Below, piece by piece: positions 10,851 through 22,194 of a DNA stretch of 64,000 nucleotides; positions within the stretch are counted from its first letter, which is position 1, and the number at the start of each line of letters is the position of its first letter. The notes under the pieces are model-generated. The model was not told where the DNA came from. It saw nothing but the letters and a program-made list of their open reading frames with translations, and made no database searches. The translations under genes were made by a program, and so were the position numbers. Origin of the DNA: Lumnitzera littorea (Eukaryota; Streptophyta; Magnoliopsida; Myrtales; Combretaceae); contig JAMXBB010000001.1 in assembly GCA_024138015.1 (NCBI GenBank), positions 95,565,996 through 95,629,995 of the forward strand. The letters run 5' to 3'.

Positions 10851-11705
10851 TACATTTAAAGGCAAATATGCAATACATAATAAATCTTTTAATGGAAATT
10901 ATTGTTTTAGGGTATTTGCTAGTAGTGATTGGGTTTTAGGCATGGTAGGCCTATAAAAGAAAACATTGTGAGAGGATGTTGATATGTTATCTAGCATGCC
11001 TACTCTGATATTTAAGTCAATAGTATACTTTGGAGAGTAGATGATACTTAGGTATAACAAGCAAATTTTAGTTTGTAAAGTGTAAAAAGCTTTGTCGTTA
11101 AGCGTCGTATTTATAATGGAATGGAGCCGACATTTGAAGAACAGTTAGTCGGAGAGATGCTCTCCCGCAAGTGTAGTTGAGTAGGTTCATGGTATCAGAT
11201 GTATTTCATATATACTAGAAATGGGTACTGACTTAATCTTTTATCCTTATCTTGTGTCTTTTAATTGTTAAGGAGCTTTTTAGGTTGGGTTAAGTTAAGC
11301 TTAGGGCTAATAAGCCTTAAGTGGTAAGGTACATCAGATCTACACGGGTTTAAGAGATTGATGTTCAAAGATCCCTATAAATAGAAAACATTACGAATTC
11401 ATAATATTGTTTTTTTTTTATATATAAAAAACTTAAACGTTTTGGAATTTCATTAAGTAAAAATTCGGTTTGAAAATGAAAGTGAAAAAATAAATAAAAT
11501 TTCCTTACAACAACGTGATGATTTCAACACATTAAGAAGGGCACTTTTATAATTTGTCGACAATTATAGAGGATGAAAAACATAAAATTGCTTAAGGAAA
11601 AAATGAAATCCAAGTAACTATAAATTGCAAAATTAAATATATAATATATAATATATATAAGAGAAATTGAAAAAATACAACTTCCTTTAGATTTTTAGCA
11701 AATAG

Positions 11706-11711
<6 letters not shown>

Positions 11712-11741
<30 letters not shown>
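11712..11741. repeat. (AT)n microsatellite
   Basis: About 15 AT units in a row, lying about 640 bp upstream of the TFIIE-beta start codon. Confidence 0.95.
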
Positions 11742-11742
<1 letters not shown>

Positions 11743-12226
11743 CCTTTTTTAAAATTAGCTTTCTGTCTAACAATTTACTAATTTATATTGTTAGATGGTT
11801 TAGGAAACCCGGACATAAAACTAGTATGAAACTGCTGCAGTCGAAACCTGTATAACAGAGCAGTTTGCTGCCGTAAACTACGAAAACACCTTATATCGAG
11901 ACGGAGTCAGACGGTGTAACGAGGAAAAAAACAAGGAGAACGGGAAAACGCCCAGCTGATAGCCTCAAACTGTCACCACGACCACATCCACCGCAGCAAG
12001 CACCCCGGCGGTGGCGTCCAGCAGGAGAACGCCGAACGGAGGAAAGGTTACGAATAGAAGGTTCTAAGATTGAAGTCGAAATTGAAAGCCAAAACCTAAA
12101 CAGAAACAACGATCTAAGACCTAAAATTCCCATCGGTCAAGGTTCTCATTCTTCATTCAGAACATTCATAATCATTGGTTTTGTTCATCGATTTCACTTA
12201 GGACGGAGAGTTCTTCAAATTCGGAT

Positions 12227-12249
12227 TTTAGGGTTAGCTTAGGGTTTTG
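12227..12249 (+). promoter_or_regulatory. telo-box motifs upstream of TFIIE-beta
   Basis: TTTTAGGGTTAGCTTAGGGTTT contains two telo-box cores (TAGGGTT; complement AACCCTA). Telo-boxes are common near the transcription start of plant housekeeping genes. These lie about 140 bp before the start codon, probably in the 5' leader. Function here is inferred from position. Confidence 0.45.
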
Positions 12250-12381
12250 ATTCCTATACAGAAGACATCGATCTCATGATCCCTCTAATCTTATCGAGTT
12301 CACAGCTTTTTTTATTTAATCGAATCAATTAATTGAAACAAATATTGGGTCTGTGAATATTATTGTTACTTTTTTGATCAG

Positions 12382-14647
12382 ATGGCTTTGAAGGAGAGTT
12401 TGGAGAGGTTCAAGAAGCAGCAAGAGAAAAACCAAACGTTACTCTCTAGCATTTCATCCTCCCGACAGCCTCCGAAAACTAGTGTAAATAATGGTGTGTC
12501 CTCCTCTTCAGCAAGTGTTAGAACTCCTGCTCCTGCTGTCAAGTTTTCGAATGATACCGAGAGGCTTCAGCATATTAACAGTATCCGTAAAGCACCCGTT
12601 GGTGCACAGATTAAGCGAGTGATTGATCTTTTACGTGAGGTTTGAATTTGATTCTCAGAAGTGCTTTTATATGCTGTCATATGTTGTGCATTACTTTGTG
12701 GGATTAATTTGTGTGTTAGGAGGGTCAATGTGTTATTTTTTTGGGTATTCCGTTGTGGTTTAGTTGGTGGGTATTGCATATTATAGAGAGCAAGAGTTTC
12801 AGGGTAATTAGGGAAATGAAAGTGGGAGGAAATTATACAGTCATTTAGAGTAATGTAGGTGCCTGCCTCCTGGAGCAGGGAATAAAAGAAAATGGAAATG
12901 GTGGAACAATTTGAAATACCAAGCATGGTTATTGGCATCTGCCGTGATATATCATTAACTACTAATGTTTCCATGCACCAATCAAAAGTATATGGTATAC
13001 TCCTTTTGCATTCAAGGAAGGCAGTTGCTTGATTGGACTCACCTATAAGTTTTGGTACATTTGCAAGGCATTCTGTTGTTGTTTTGAGAACCTCAATGCT
13101 GAATTGCAGCAAGTCAGAGTTTTCAATTGATATTTGGACTGGATATGATGTAGGTATCCTCTTACATTGTGTTAGTTAACATTTGCAGACAAGAGCAGCA
13201 CTTACACCAGAGCAGATAAATGAAGCATGCTATGTTGATGTGAATTCCAATAAAGCTGTCTTTGATAGTTTAGCTAATAACCCCAAAGTGCGCTATGATG
13301 GAAGGCGCTTTTCTTACAAGGTAAGTGTCACAGAATAAGCAAAGATGATTAGAGCTAGAAGATTTCCTTTGTTTCCTACAACTGCTTTGTACTAATTATT
13401 TTCTCCTATTCTTAAATTGCTTGTAGTCCAAGCATGACTTGAAGGATAAGAATCAGTTGTTGTACTTAGTAAGAAAATTCCCAGAGGGCATTGCTGTTAT
13501 TGACCTTAAGGATGCATATCCAACAGTAATGGAGGACTTACAGGTACGTTTAACTTGTCTTCTTCTCTATCATTTTCATCTTTGATGGCAGTTGAAATTT
13601 ATTTTTATGTCATTATCAAAGAAGACATAGGAGAGGAACTTGTTTAACTGCTTGCATAGAGGAATATGTTACTAAGAGAAACTGTTGTGAAAATATTAGC
13701 TAGTGAAACCTTGTGTATTTGGGGACTATATAATAAGAGAATAAGCCAAAAGAAAAATGATGGCAAGAAACAAAGGAATTAGAATGCTGGAGTGTGAAAG
13801 TTTCCTTCCCTTGATAATCCATGAATTTTCTTGAAAAAGGCGTTGTCATCATAATAAATATCTATATGGTATCCACCGTATTAATTCCATAGTTGAAATA
13901 ATGGTGTTGCATCTAGTTCAGGTGGAGATTAGACGTTCATTTCTAAGCTTAAGGTGGATTAGTTTGATGGAAAACAACCAACAAAATTTTGGTTTTTCCC
14001 TTAGAGTAAAGTGGATTTAACTTTTGTTTTGTCAAGATACCATGAAGTATTCATCGAGGTGGAAGGAGAAATTTTCAGTTGAGAACAGTGTCTCTGAGAT
14101 TCTTTTGGTTGCCTGGATCAGATGATATCTTTTCTGAGCTTATTTAGATGCATTGGCTTGCTTCTTACATGGCTTACTTTTTTCAAAATCTTCTCCTCCT
14201 TTCACATTCATTTAGGCTTCTACAAATATCATTATGCACTTTCTAAGATGGAATACTTTATATTGCAATCATTTCTCATACTATGTTGATACTTTTGTGT
14301 AGGCATTGAAAGCTGCTGGACAGATTTGGCTCCTGTCTAACTTTGATTCACAGGAGGATATTGCTTACCCAAATGATCCTAAAGTTCCTATTAAAGTGGA
14401 TGATGATCTTAAACAACTTTTCCGTGAAATTGATTTGCCACGTGACATGCTTGACATTGAGAAGGAACTGCAAAAGAATGGGATGAAACCAGCAACCAAT
14501 ACTGCAAAGAGGAGGGCTGCTGCTCAAATTCAAGGAATTTCTACCAAGCACAAACCCAAGAAAAAGAAGCACGAGATCACCAAGAGGACTAAGCTTACTA
14601 ACGTGCATCTTCCAGAACTATTTCAAAATCTCAGTAATAATTCCTGA
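12382..14647 (+). CDS. TFIIE-beta: transcription initiation factor IIE subunit beta (four exons)
   Basis: Exons 12382-12639, 13189-13320, 13427-13543 and 14303-14647 join in phase 0 to a 283-residue protein, the usual size of plant TFIIE-beta. All introns are GT-AG (donors GAG|GTTTGA, AAG|GTAAGT, CAG|GTACGT; acceptors TTTGCAG, CTTGTAG, TGTGTAG). Residues 1-60 are a Ser-rich linker after the start MALKESLERFKKQ. About 60-190 form the TFIIE-beta winged-helix core (TPEQINEACYVDV, VRYDGRRFSYK, KDKNQLLYLVRKFPEGIAVIDLKDAYP). The C-terminus is basic (KHKPKKKKHEITKRTK) and ends PELFQNLSNNS. With TFIIE-alpha the protein recruits and regulates TFIIH at RNA polymerase II promoters in the nucleus. The bases just before the ATG (TTTTTTGATCAG) look like a splice acceptor, so a 5' UTR intron is likely. 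The sequence looks intact. Confidence 0.95.
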
Positions 14648-17600
14648 TATTTCAGGTTTCATAAGCTGGTTGCTTGTACTGCTTATCCATAATTAAAGTT
14701 TGGAGTGGATGCAACATGCTGTTATGCGGGTTTTGATGGAGTTGAGTGGATGCTGCTTGGGCTATATCGATTTTTCATGGAGCTCTAGTACAAATAGTTC
14801 ACTTCATGTTTATGTTTAGGAAAGTTCTATATTCTATTCCCTTGATGAATCACACTAGCTGCTCTCAGTATCTTGTTAAATGTTAAATGACTTTTTTTTT
14901 TCCCCAGTGGATATCTCCTTGACCCATCCCTTGTTATCGCCATCTTGGTAAATAGTTGATTGATCTGTATACCCATTTTGGTATCAACTGTAAAGGCTAT
15001 AGTATGTAGAATCAAGCACCTCGGAGTGCTTTTGTTTTCCTGTGATATTGAGTTAAAGGGAATGATGTAACTTGATGCGGAAAATTGGAGATGATGCCGT
15101 GATCTTGTAGGAAATTGCTACAGCACAGAACTTGTTAATCTGGGTTTGTTAATTATAGGATACTGGCCTTAGTTTTCGCATTCTAATTCCTGTGGTGAAG
15201 ATGCTCATTTGTTCTTGTACTTTGTCACTCTTCTGCCTTGTCTGAAGTAGGTTTGATTTGTGATTTTCCTATAAAACATGGAGAATGAATGAAAAGGGCT
15301 TTGAAATGCCCCCAAAATGCATTCAATCAAGGACATATTTATGTGGCTCAATTACTTGATTGCCTTGGCAATTTGGATGCATGTAGAACTTAGAAATTAG
15401 ATTTATAGTCATATTTTTGTAAAGCAGTTCATTTGTTTATTCTGACTCTTTTGCCACTCATCTTTCTAACAGAAGAAGGGAGGTAGGACATTCTCCCACA
15501 CCATGCTTCTATTTTAATAGTTCCATTAATGTTGATCCCACTTATCCTTTTATCTACCGATGGTTGTGAAGCGGATTGTAATGGATTCCGCGATTATCAT
15601 CATTTTCTCACAAAAATAAATAAATAATTTCATAGCATCATTTTGCAAGGCTATATTTGTCTGCAGTAGTTGCTTCTTCAGTGCATTGTGACTTCTTGCC
15701 TTGCAAGTTACTTTTAAAAAAAAAATTGAAATAAAATAAAATTTCCTTTAATTTTTATTTCAAATGAAATAAAGCTTAATTAAAACTTACAATAGAATAT
15801 GCATACTTTATAACTTTTCATTTTACACAATGGCAAAGTGCAGAAATTGATTACTATCATGGCTACATTTAGATTATTAGTTAAGGTACATAACAATTAA
15901 TTTTGAAACATACGATTCTATTCTTGTCAAGTATATTAGAATAAAACTTGACATAGAACACCTGCCATTTAAGAATGTATTATTTAGCAATATGCATATC
16001 AACCTGATATAATATGAAACCTTTATATCTTAAAACCAATTTATCAAGTCAATTATAAAATACATGAGTGGTCTAGTGGATGTCATGCACTTGTTACACA
16101 GCAGCCCTTACAGGAGAGCGAAGAAGGGGGGCAACAACTAGGAGAAGGGCGCGGGGAGTGTTTATTTAATCTGTTGGATATATATAATTGAGAAGAAAAA
16201 GGAGAAAAATCAATAAGAGCATTTTGATTTATAACAAGTACAATCCTATAAATCCACTACTAATAGTAATTAGAAAGGCATTTACTTCCTTCATAGGGAT
16301 CGTAGAATCCAAGTCAATTATAAGCTCATATTCTAAAGGGTTAGATGATACGAGTTAAATAAATGTTTATGATTTTCCCTTTCTATATGCTTTTTCAAAC
16401 AAATTAAAGTAGATCACTGTTGAAAACCACCTTTAAATTGTAACGCACAAATAATAGAAAGAATTCTAGTGATGTTATTATCAATAGATGACAAAAGTAA
16501 ATATGGTATTAAAATAATTTTCTTTTGGTATACATGCTATAGTTACATATTGCTAACCAATATATATAACATGTGGAGTGCATCGTCAGGCAAAATGCTA
16601 TTACTGCTATTGCCTTGCGGAATGCCTTTTTCTTTCGTAAATTATTCTATACTTGGCGGTGCATTATGCAATCAACTTGGGATATAGTCATAATCGAATT
16701 TTTTCCACTTATTATCACCTCTAAACATATATAATGACTACATGAAGTTTTAATATATATAAATATAGATATACACATCTTTTTTCTCTTTTCCCTTTTC
16801 CCTAACCCCTAGTCTATTTGAAATGTCGAGGGAAATATTTTAGAAGAAAGGGAATAAAGTTAATACGGGTATCTTAACTTTTAAAAATGTTCATTTTAGG
16901 ATCTAAACTTTGCATTTTTTTTTTCATTCTAAAACTTCTAATTTTTTAAAATGTATCAATTTACACTTTCCTATATAATGACCATAACAGTCCCTAACAT
17001 CTATTTTGCTAACCATCAAACATGGCCAAAAAAAAAAAAAAAAATGAAAAAAGAAAAGAAAACATTTCTGCCGACATAAACAAAAATGACTTTGGACTGC
17101 AAGTGGAGATCGGTTACTGACGTTTCATTCAATTGCATGCATATAATACCTCAAAGCTCAACCTTTCCTACACCTATTGCCTGTATTGAAGAGCACAGAA
17201 AGATTTTCATATGGCTTTCTCATTATACACAAACTTCATTGAAACACTCATCCACTAAAGATTAACTTTCATCCTCTCTATCAGACATCAATACGGTAGC
17301 CTTTATTTGGTGGAGATCCATTCGCATACTAATTATTTGATGACGGCGTAAAATTTGTTTTGGATGCACACGCCATATGTAGTCATACACGATCACCGCT
17401 CTCAGTGATTCATATGAGGTCTGTTCTAAAGCTTTCATATCTTTAAATGGAGTTTACATTTTGACATTGAAGAATGCCATTCATAGAAATGGTTTTTTTT
17501 TTTTTTTTCTTTTAATTGAGAACCCATTTATTAAGTAAGTCTGACAAGCAAGTCCAGCAAATAAATCCTAGGTTCGATCCGCAAACTCGTTACTATAAAC

Positions 17601-17810
17601 AAAATTATATTTTTTTTATTACTTTCATTTTCAAGGAAGAGTATAGCAAAACTGTATATGGTCCAGTCCAATCTGATTTGGTTCAATTCGGTCCAGTCTA
17701 TACTCCACATGATAATTGATAAGGTTAAATTAGTTAAATACAAGTGTATTTTAATGACAAGGATTCCTTTTATCTTTATCTTTATCTTCTTTTTCTTTCT
17801 CCTTCCTTCT
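14648..17810. other. intergenic, 3' flank of TFIIE-beta to copia element
   Basis: The TFIIE-beta 3' UTR probably lies within the first few hundred bases. The rest is AT-rich with poly-A or poly-T runs (17025-17050, 17490-17510) and one dispersed repeat copy (16852-16975). No gene seen. Confidence 0.5.
16852..16975 (+). repeat. dispersed repeat, inverted partner at 37368-37482
   Basis: Contains AACTTTTAAAAATGTTCATTTTA and TTTTTTAAAATGTATCA. The reverse complement of 37368-37482 carries AACTTTTGAAAATGTTCATT and TTTTTAAAATGTATCA in the same order and spacing. Non-coding, unknown family. Confidence 0.6.
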
Positions 17811-18824
17811 TGAAGAACACTAGGCTAATACTTAAGGGAAGAGTGAATTGACTATTAATGATAAATTTTGAATTTTCTTAAGAATCTATTAATAAATGCA
17901 ACAATAGTGAACAATTTTAATAATTAAACAATAATAATAAATGCAAAAATAAAAGAGATAGGGTAAGAGAAAATCAAATAGTGATTTAACGTGAAGTTTA
18001 GACTGCTCCCTACTCTCTACAAACACCAATGCCCCCAACCATATACTTCACACTACTTTTATTAATCACAAATTGCAATGCTTAAATAAGAGCTTACACC
18101 ACTTGACAATCACACAACAATCACTCAATTTACACTTTGAGCACACTTTTCTATTTTTCTAGTGTAGTGCTTTGTTATATATATTTGCAAGTAAAAAAAC
18201 TCTAGTACTACACTTTCAATTTACTCTCTTTAATGAATAGAAAGAAAAGAGCAATGACAAAAGTATAAGATTGTAAGAAAATTTTCACAAATTGCAATAG
18301 AATGTTAGTTCTTCTTATATCTTTAATGGGTAGTTAAAGTATTTATAGCCTTGGCAAAATTCTTCTCGTGATCTTCCATTTAATGAACTATAACGGCTAC
18401 TTTTTGGTGATCGTGTCTAGACTCCATCTTCGTAGGCGTCCGAATGCTCACCTTAGGGTTTTCCAATTACCACATGGTATCTAGATGCTAGCCTTCTATT
18501 CTACAAGCATCCTAAACAGACTAAGCATTACAATATCTTTGCTTGTTGTCTTCACATAATATCTTTACATTTGCTACTATATAGGTACTTTAACTCCACC
18601 TGTTGTCATGAATTAAACACGCAATACAATTCTAAATAAGGTTTCTTATGTAAATATGATATCACAATTTTGACTCAATGTATTGGAGTATTTAAAGAGT
18701 TAATTGAATTATGGATATTTTGCAAATTAAAGCTTAATTCCAATCAACTCAATATCATTTATCAATAGATAATTACTTTGGTTTTATTCTCATCAAAATC
18801 AAATGAAAAAATCTTAATTCAACA
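17811..18824 (-). repeat. copia 3' LTR
   Basis: 1,014 bp, starts TGAAGAACACTAGG and ends TTAATTCAACA on the plus strand. Direct repeat of 26993-28024; for example GAACACTA.GCTAATACTTAA and AGATAGGGTAAGAGAA occur in both. Confidence 0.93.
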
Positions 18825-18840
18825 ATCTCCTTCTTTTTAG
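18825..18840 (-). other. copia polypurine tract
   Basis: The minus strand reads CTAAAAAGAAGGAGAT immediately before the 3' LTR start TGTTGAA, the expected purine-rich plus-strand primer. Confidence 0.75.
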
Positions 18841-19519
18841 TGAAGACAAAACCTTTCACACTAAAACCTCCCCTTCAATTTAATCCCCCCCTTCAATCAA
18901 GCATTCGCTTTTAAAAGGATTTTCAAATATGAGATCCAAGAATCAATTGATATTGAGAATACTAATTTGATAGGAGATGCAAATCATAATTAAACTTATC
19001 TACCAAAACAAATAATTTTAATCAATATATTAATCCAATATTGATGCAAATTTGGCCTAAAGTTTAAGGACTTTCTAAATGACTTGACTTTTCTCCCCCT
19101 TTAACCTCATCAAAAAATGGGGATCTAGGCGGTGAAGAGGAAGAATTATTCAAGCCAATATTTCGGCATAATCTTGGCTTAAGACTTAGGATAAGTCACC
19201 TGCAAAAGCAAAACAAGATACTCCAAAACTCCTCAAAGAATACAACCATGCCCTCCTCAACATAGCTGCAATATACTTGTATTGCATCCATAATGAATTC
19301 ATTCAAAACAACATGTGAAGGGAATCACAACATATTTAACCATAGAGATAACAAGACATAGTCATATAACAAAGGTCAAACAACCAAGATATCCAACTAA
19401 GAGCAAATAGTCCATAAGGCTAACATGAGACAATTAGAACAACCTAAAGAGGCCAAAAGCCAAGTTCAATATAAAGAGAGAAGATCTACATACAACCAAA
19501 GTCTAAGAAAAATATGAAG
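18841..19519. other. copia internal non-coding region before the 3' LTR
   Basis: No ORF. This is the untranslated stretch between the extra ORF and the polypurine tract. Confidence 0.5.
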
Positions 19520-20875
19520 CTAAGACTCCGGAGCTTCATCATTCTCAAGAGCTATTGAAGAAGATGGAGTAGATGGTCTAATAGCAGTAAGCTTGGTAAG
19601 ATCATAAGGATTAGAAGGATAATAGGGATTAGGGTGAAATGGGTTGAAGTGGATTGGTGCGGTAGGCTAGAGATGAGGAATTGGCAAAAGAGGCTAAGGA
19701 ATGTTGAGATGTCGATACGGGCCATACATCTTCGCATGAAGATTACCAATACCCCTCCTAAAATCTTGTTCAAAGGCATAAAACTCTTTCTTAGTGATAG
19801 AAGGGTATGGAGTTACTTCAGGAGCTCCAAATGGATTGTCAAAAGGAGTTTGGCTAGATTCCCCACCTTACTCTTGGTGTTCATATTCTCCTTCAGTATC
19901 TAAAGCGCCATTAGGGCCAACATGAGTAGGAAGATCAAAGGGAGGAGGAAGAGCCACTTTTTAAACATAATTACTCTCTAAGTTGAGTTTCCAAAGCCCC
20001 TTAGTAATGTGTATCATGGAAAAGGGCTCTTGACTCAACTCTTTGTTAGGAGTTGCAAATGCAATGCCTTGCTATTCTAAAAGCATAATAATCAAACGCC
20101 CTATTCTTAAGAATCCTCCTTTTGGGCCATTTGCAACCTTCTTGAAATTGTTTACCAGGACATCCTAAAAATCTATCACTCCATTCATAGACAACTTGCC
20201 TATAATCCACAAATCCTCTTTTTTTACATTGATATGTCTATGGGCACAAGGTATTTAGTTATGACAAAGATATAAATGGAGAATGTGCCATTTAAGTGAT
20301 AGATGAATCGCCTTAAGTGCTTCCTAATTTTGCAATATAGAATCATTCACTCCATTTACTTCAAATAAGTGCTCATAATAATTGATAGCAGTATAATTAG
20401 TCAAAAATCTATCTCCCCCAACTTTAGTTCCTATAATGCTATAAACATCTTATGGAGTGATTTTAATCCTTTTTCCATAGAGATATGAATAAAGCTTAGT
20501 TCGATACCTATCATGTGAATCCATTCCAACACATAATTGTCCATCATCATTTAATTGATTAGTTCAATTACAATAGAACAACATGATAGCCTTTTCATTT
20601 ATGGTATTAGGTAACCTCATAGTTTCCAATAACTTGTTTTGAAGTAAACTATGCATAATTAACAATCCAAACTGGTCTAAGATGGTGTGGTGGAATTCCT
20701 TACCAATATCTAGAGGAAGATTCACAAAAAGAGAGTACCTTTGTTCATGCTTTAAAGAGGAGAATTGATGGTTGTTAAAGCTAACATTTAGTTGAGCTCC
20801 TCTAACTTGCCGACCGCAAGCATTGTTACCTCTATGCTTTCCCTCACTGATTCTACCACCTCTAGTGTGTGACAT
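19520..20875 (-). pseudogene. copia extra (env-position) ORF remnant, 452 codons
   Basis: One minus-strand frame runs from ATG (20875) to TAG (19520-19522), with about ten in-frame stops and no frameshift visible. Most stops are TAG or TAA, one transition away from CAG or CAA (Gln). The N-terminus is basic (MSHTRGGRISEGKHRGNN). Then come KHEQRYSLFVNLPLDIGKEF, FGLLIMHSLLQNKLL, a segment YGKRIKITP.DVYSIIGTKVGG, and a Pro/Asn-rich tail (HFNPFHPNPYYPSNPYDL). The middle resembles, from memory, the 'putative plant transposon protein' domain found in ORFs after pol in plant retroelements. I see no signal peptide or convincing membrane anchor, so calling it an envelope gene would not be supported. 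Expressed function is not expected. Confidence 0.7.
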
Positions 20876-22194
20876 TTTGAATAATGAAGTATTAGGGTTT
20901 CTAGGGTTTGATAGAGAGATTTTAGGTTTTTTGATGATTTTGATGAAATGGGATAAAATTGATTAAGTAATCGAGTTTATGATGATGAGGAGGGTAGATT
21001 GATGTAAGAAGAGTAAAGTGTTAGTAATGAGAAAGGGGATTTTAAGAGTAGCATCTAGGGTTTCTAGAGAGAGAAGGTGGATGGTAAAGAGAGAAGGGGA
21101 AAGAGAAATAAGAAAGAAGAAGAAGAAATGGCAAATAAAGGAGCAGAAAAGAATTGGGCGTTTGGATGCTAAGGGAAATGGCATTTGGATGCTAGGGGAT
21201 GTGTAAAAGTCCCAGTATATTTTTTGAGGGGTTAACGTTTGGACTCTAAAACAAAAGGCATACGAATGCTAAGTTAGGATTGAGCTACTAACCATTTTTT
21301 AAGGGGTTGGCGTTAGGATGTTATATGAGGGAACATTTGGACACCAACCCAAAAAGTAGCAATTTTTTTGCAGCAAACAGAGGATACACATAAGTTCATT
21401 TTCTCTACGTTAATTAACCCATAAATGAATTAGATGACTAAAACGATGTGTTAAATAGATAGAGATGGAGTCATAGGGATTTCTAAAATTGGAAAAAACG
21501 CTTAAAGTGCATGAATTATCAATATTACTCTACTTCTTGATTGAAATTAAAAGAGTGTTGAAATGAGCTCATTGAACTAACTTTAACCATTAAGGGCTTA
21601 TTTTGACAATTTTAAGCTTCAAGCAAGTGAAGCAAGTTTCAAAAGCACATTCATGCATATTAGAAGCAAGTTATAGCATCAAGGATCAAGATATCTCAAA
21701 ATTGCCACTTGAATTCCTCAAAGTAGACTATAGAGCACAAATTTGGCTAAATAACAAACTTATGCACCAAATTGAATCAATGACAATATTACACTTCAAG
21801 CATGCTTCAATACCACTTATAAGCATAGATCAAGTCAAATGATATGCAAATAGGCAATATCAGAACATGACTTATCTAATATAAAAAGTAGCGTATAAAG
21901 GTTTAAGGAGGTCAAATTTACATAAAATCAATATTAAGCCAAAACAATCATTCAACCACAATTTATGAACAAAATTGAATACGTAGAAGCTAGTTTTAGG
22001 CACAAAACTTGATGCAATTCAAAATGGTGTACATATGAACTTAAATAAGCATAATTGATTTCAAATGTGCCTAAAACAAATCAAATGTCAAGATTTATGC
22101 TCATGTTTCTTAAGGCTAATATTATGTTATATGCCGATCCATTCATTGGATAAGTCAATTTTTGTAAAAAATCACTATCTTGGTTTATAAGTGC

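Larger units (their letters stand above)
8881..11890. other. intergenic, AT-rich, with one dispersed-repeat copy
   Basis: No gene seen. About 10290-10850 is related to 38275-38745. An (AT)n run lies at 11712-11741. The small open frames here are AT-rich and have no motif. Confidence 0.5.

Noticed and set aside
11891..12133. 80-codon minus-strand ORF, relatively GC-rich, with a Cys/Gly/Arg run
   Set aside because: It lies antisense to the presumed TFIIE-beta leader and promoter, has no domain or splice context, and its composition follows the local GC rise.
12567..13112. 181-codon minus-strand ORF over TFIIE-beta exon 1 and intron 1
   Set aside because: Antisense shadow of a well-supported gene; no recognisable motif.
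16469..16687. 72-codon ORF with hydrophobic stretches
   Set aside because: AT-rich chance ORF; no homology recognised, no splice or promoter context.
17516..17600. tRNA-like words (CCTAGGTTCGATCCGC), possible tRNA or SINE
   Set aside because: The TTCGATCC loop word is present, but no A-box at the right distance and no cloverleaf could be built; no poly-A or target duplication to support a SINE.
19634..19903. 89-codon plus-strand ORF in the copia element
   Set aside because: Antisense shadow of the extra ORF remnant at 19520-20875.
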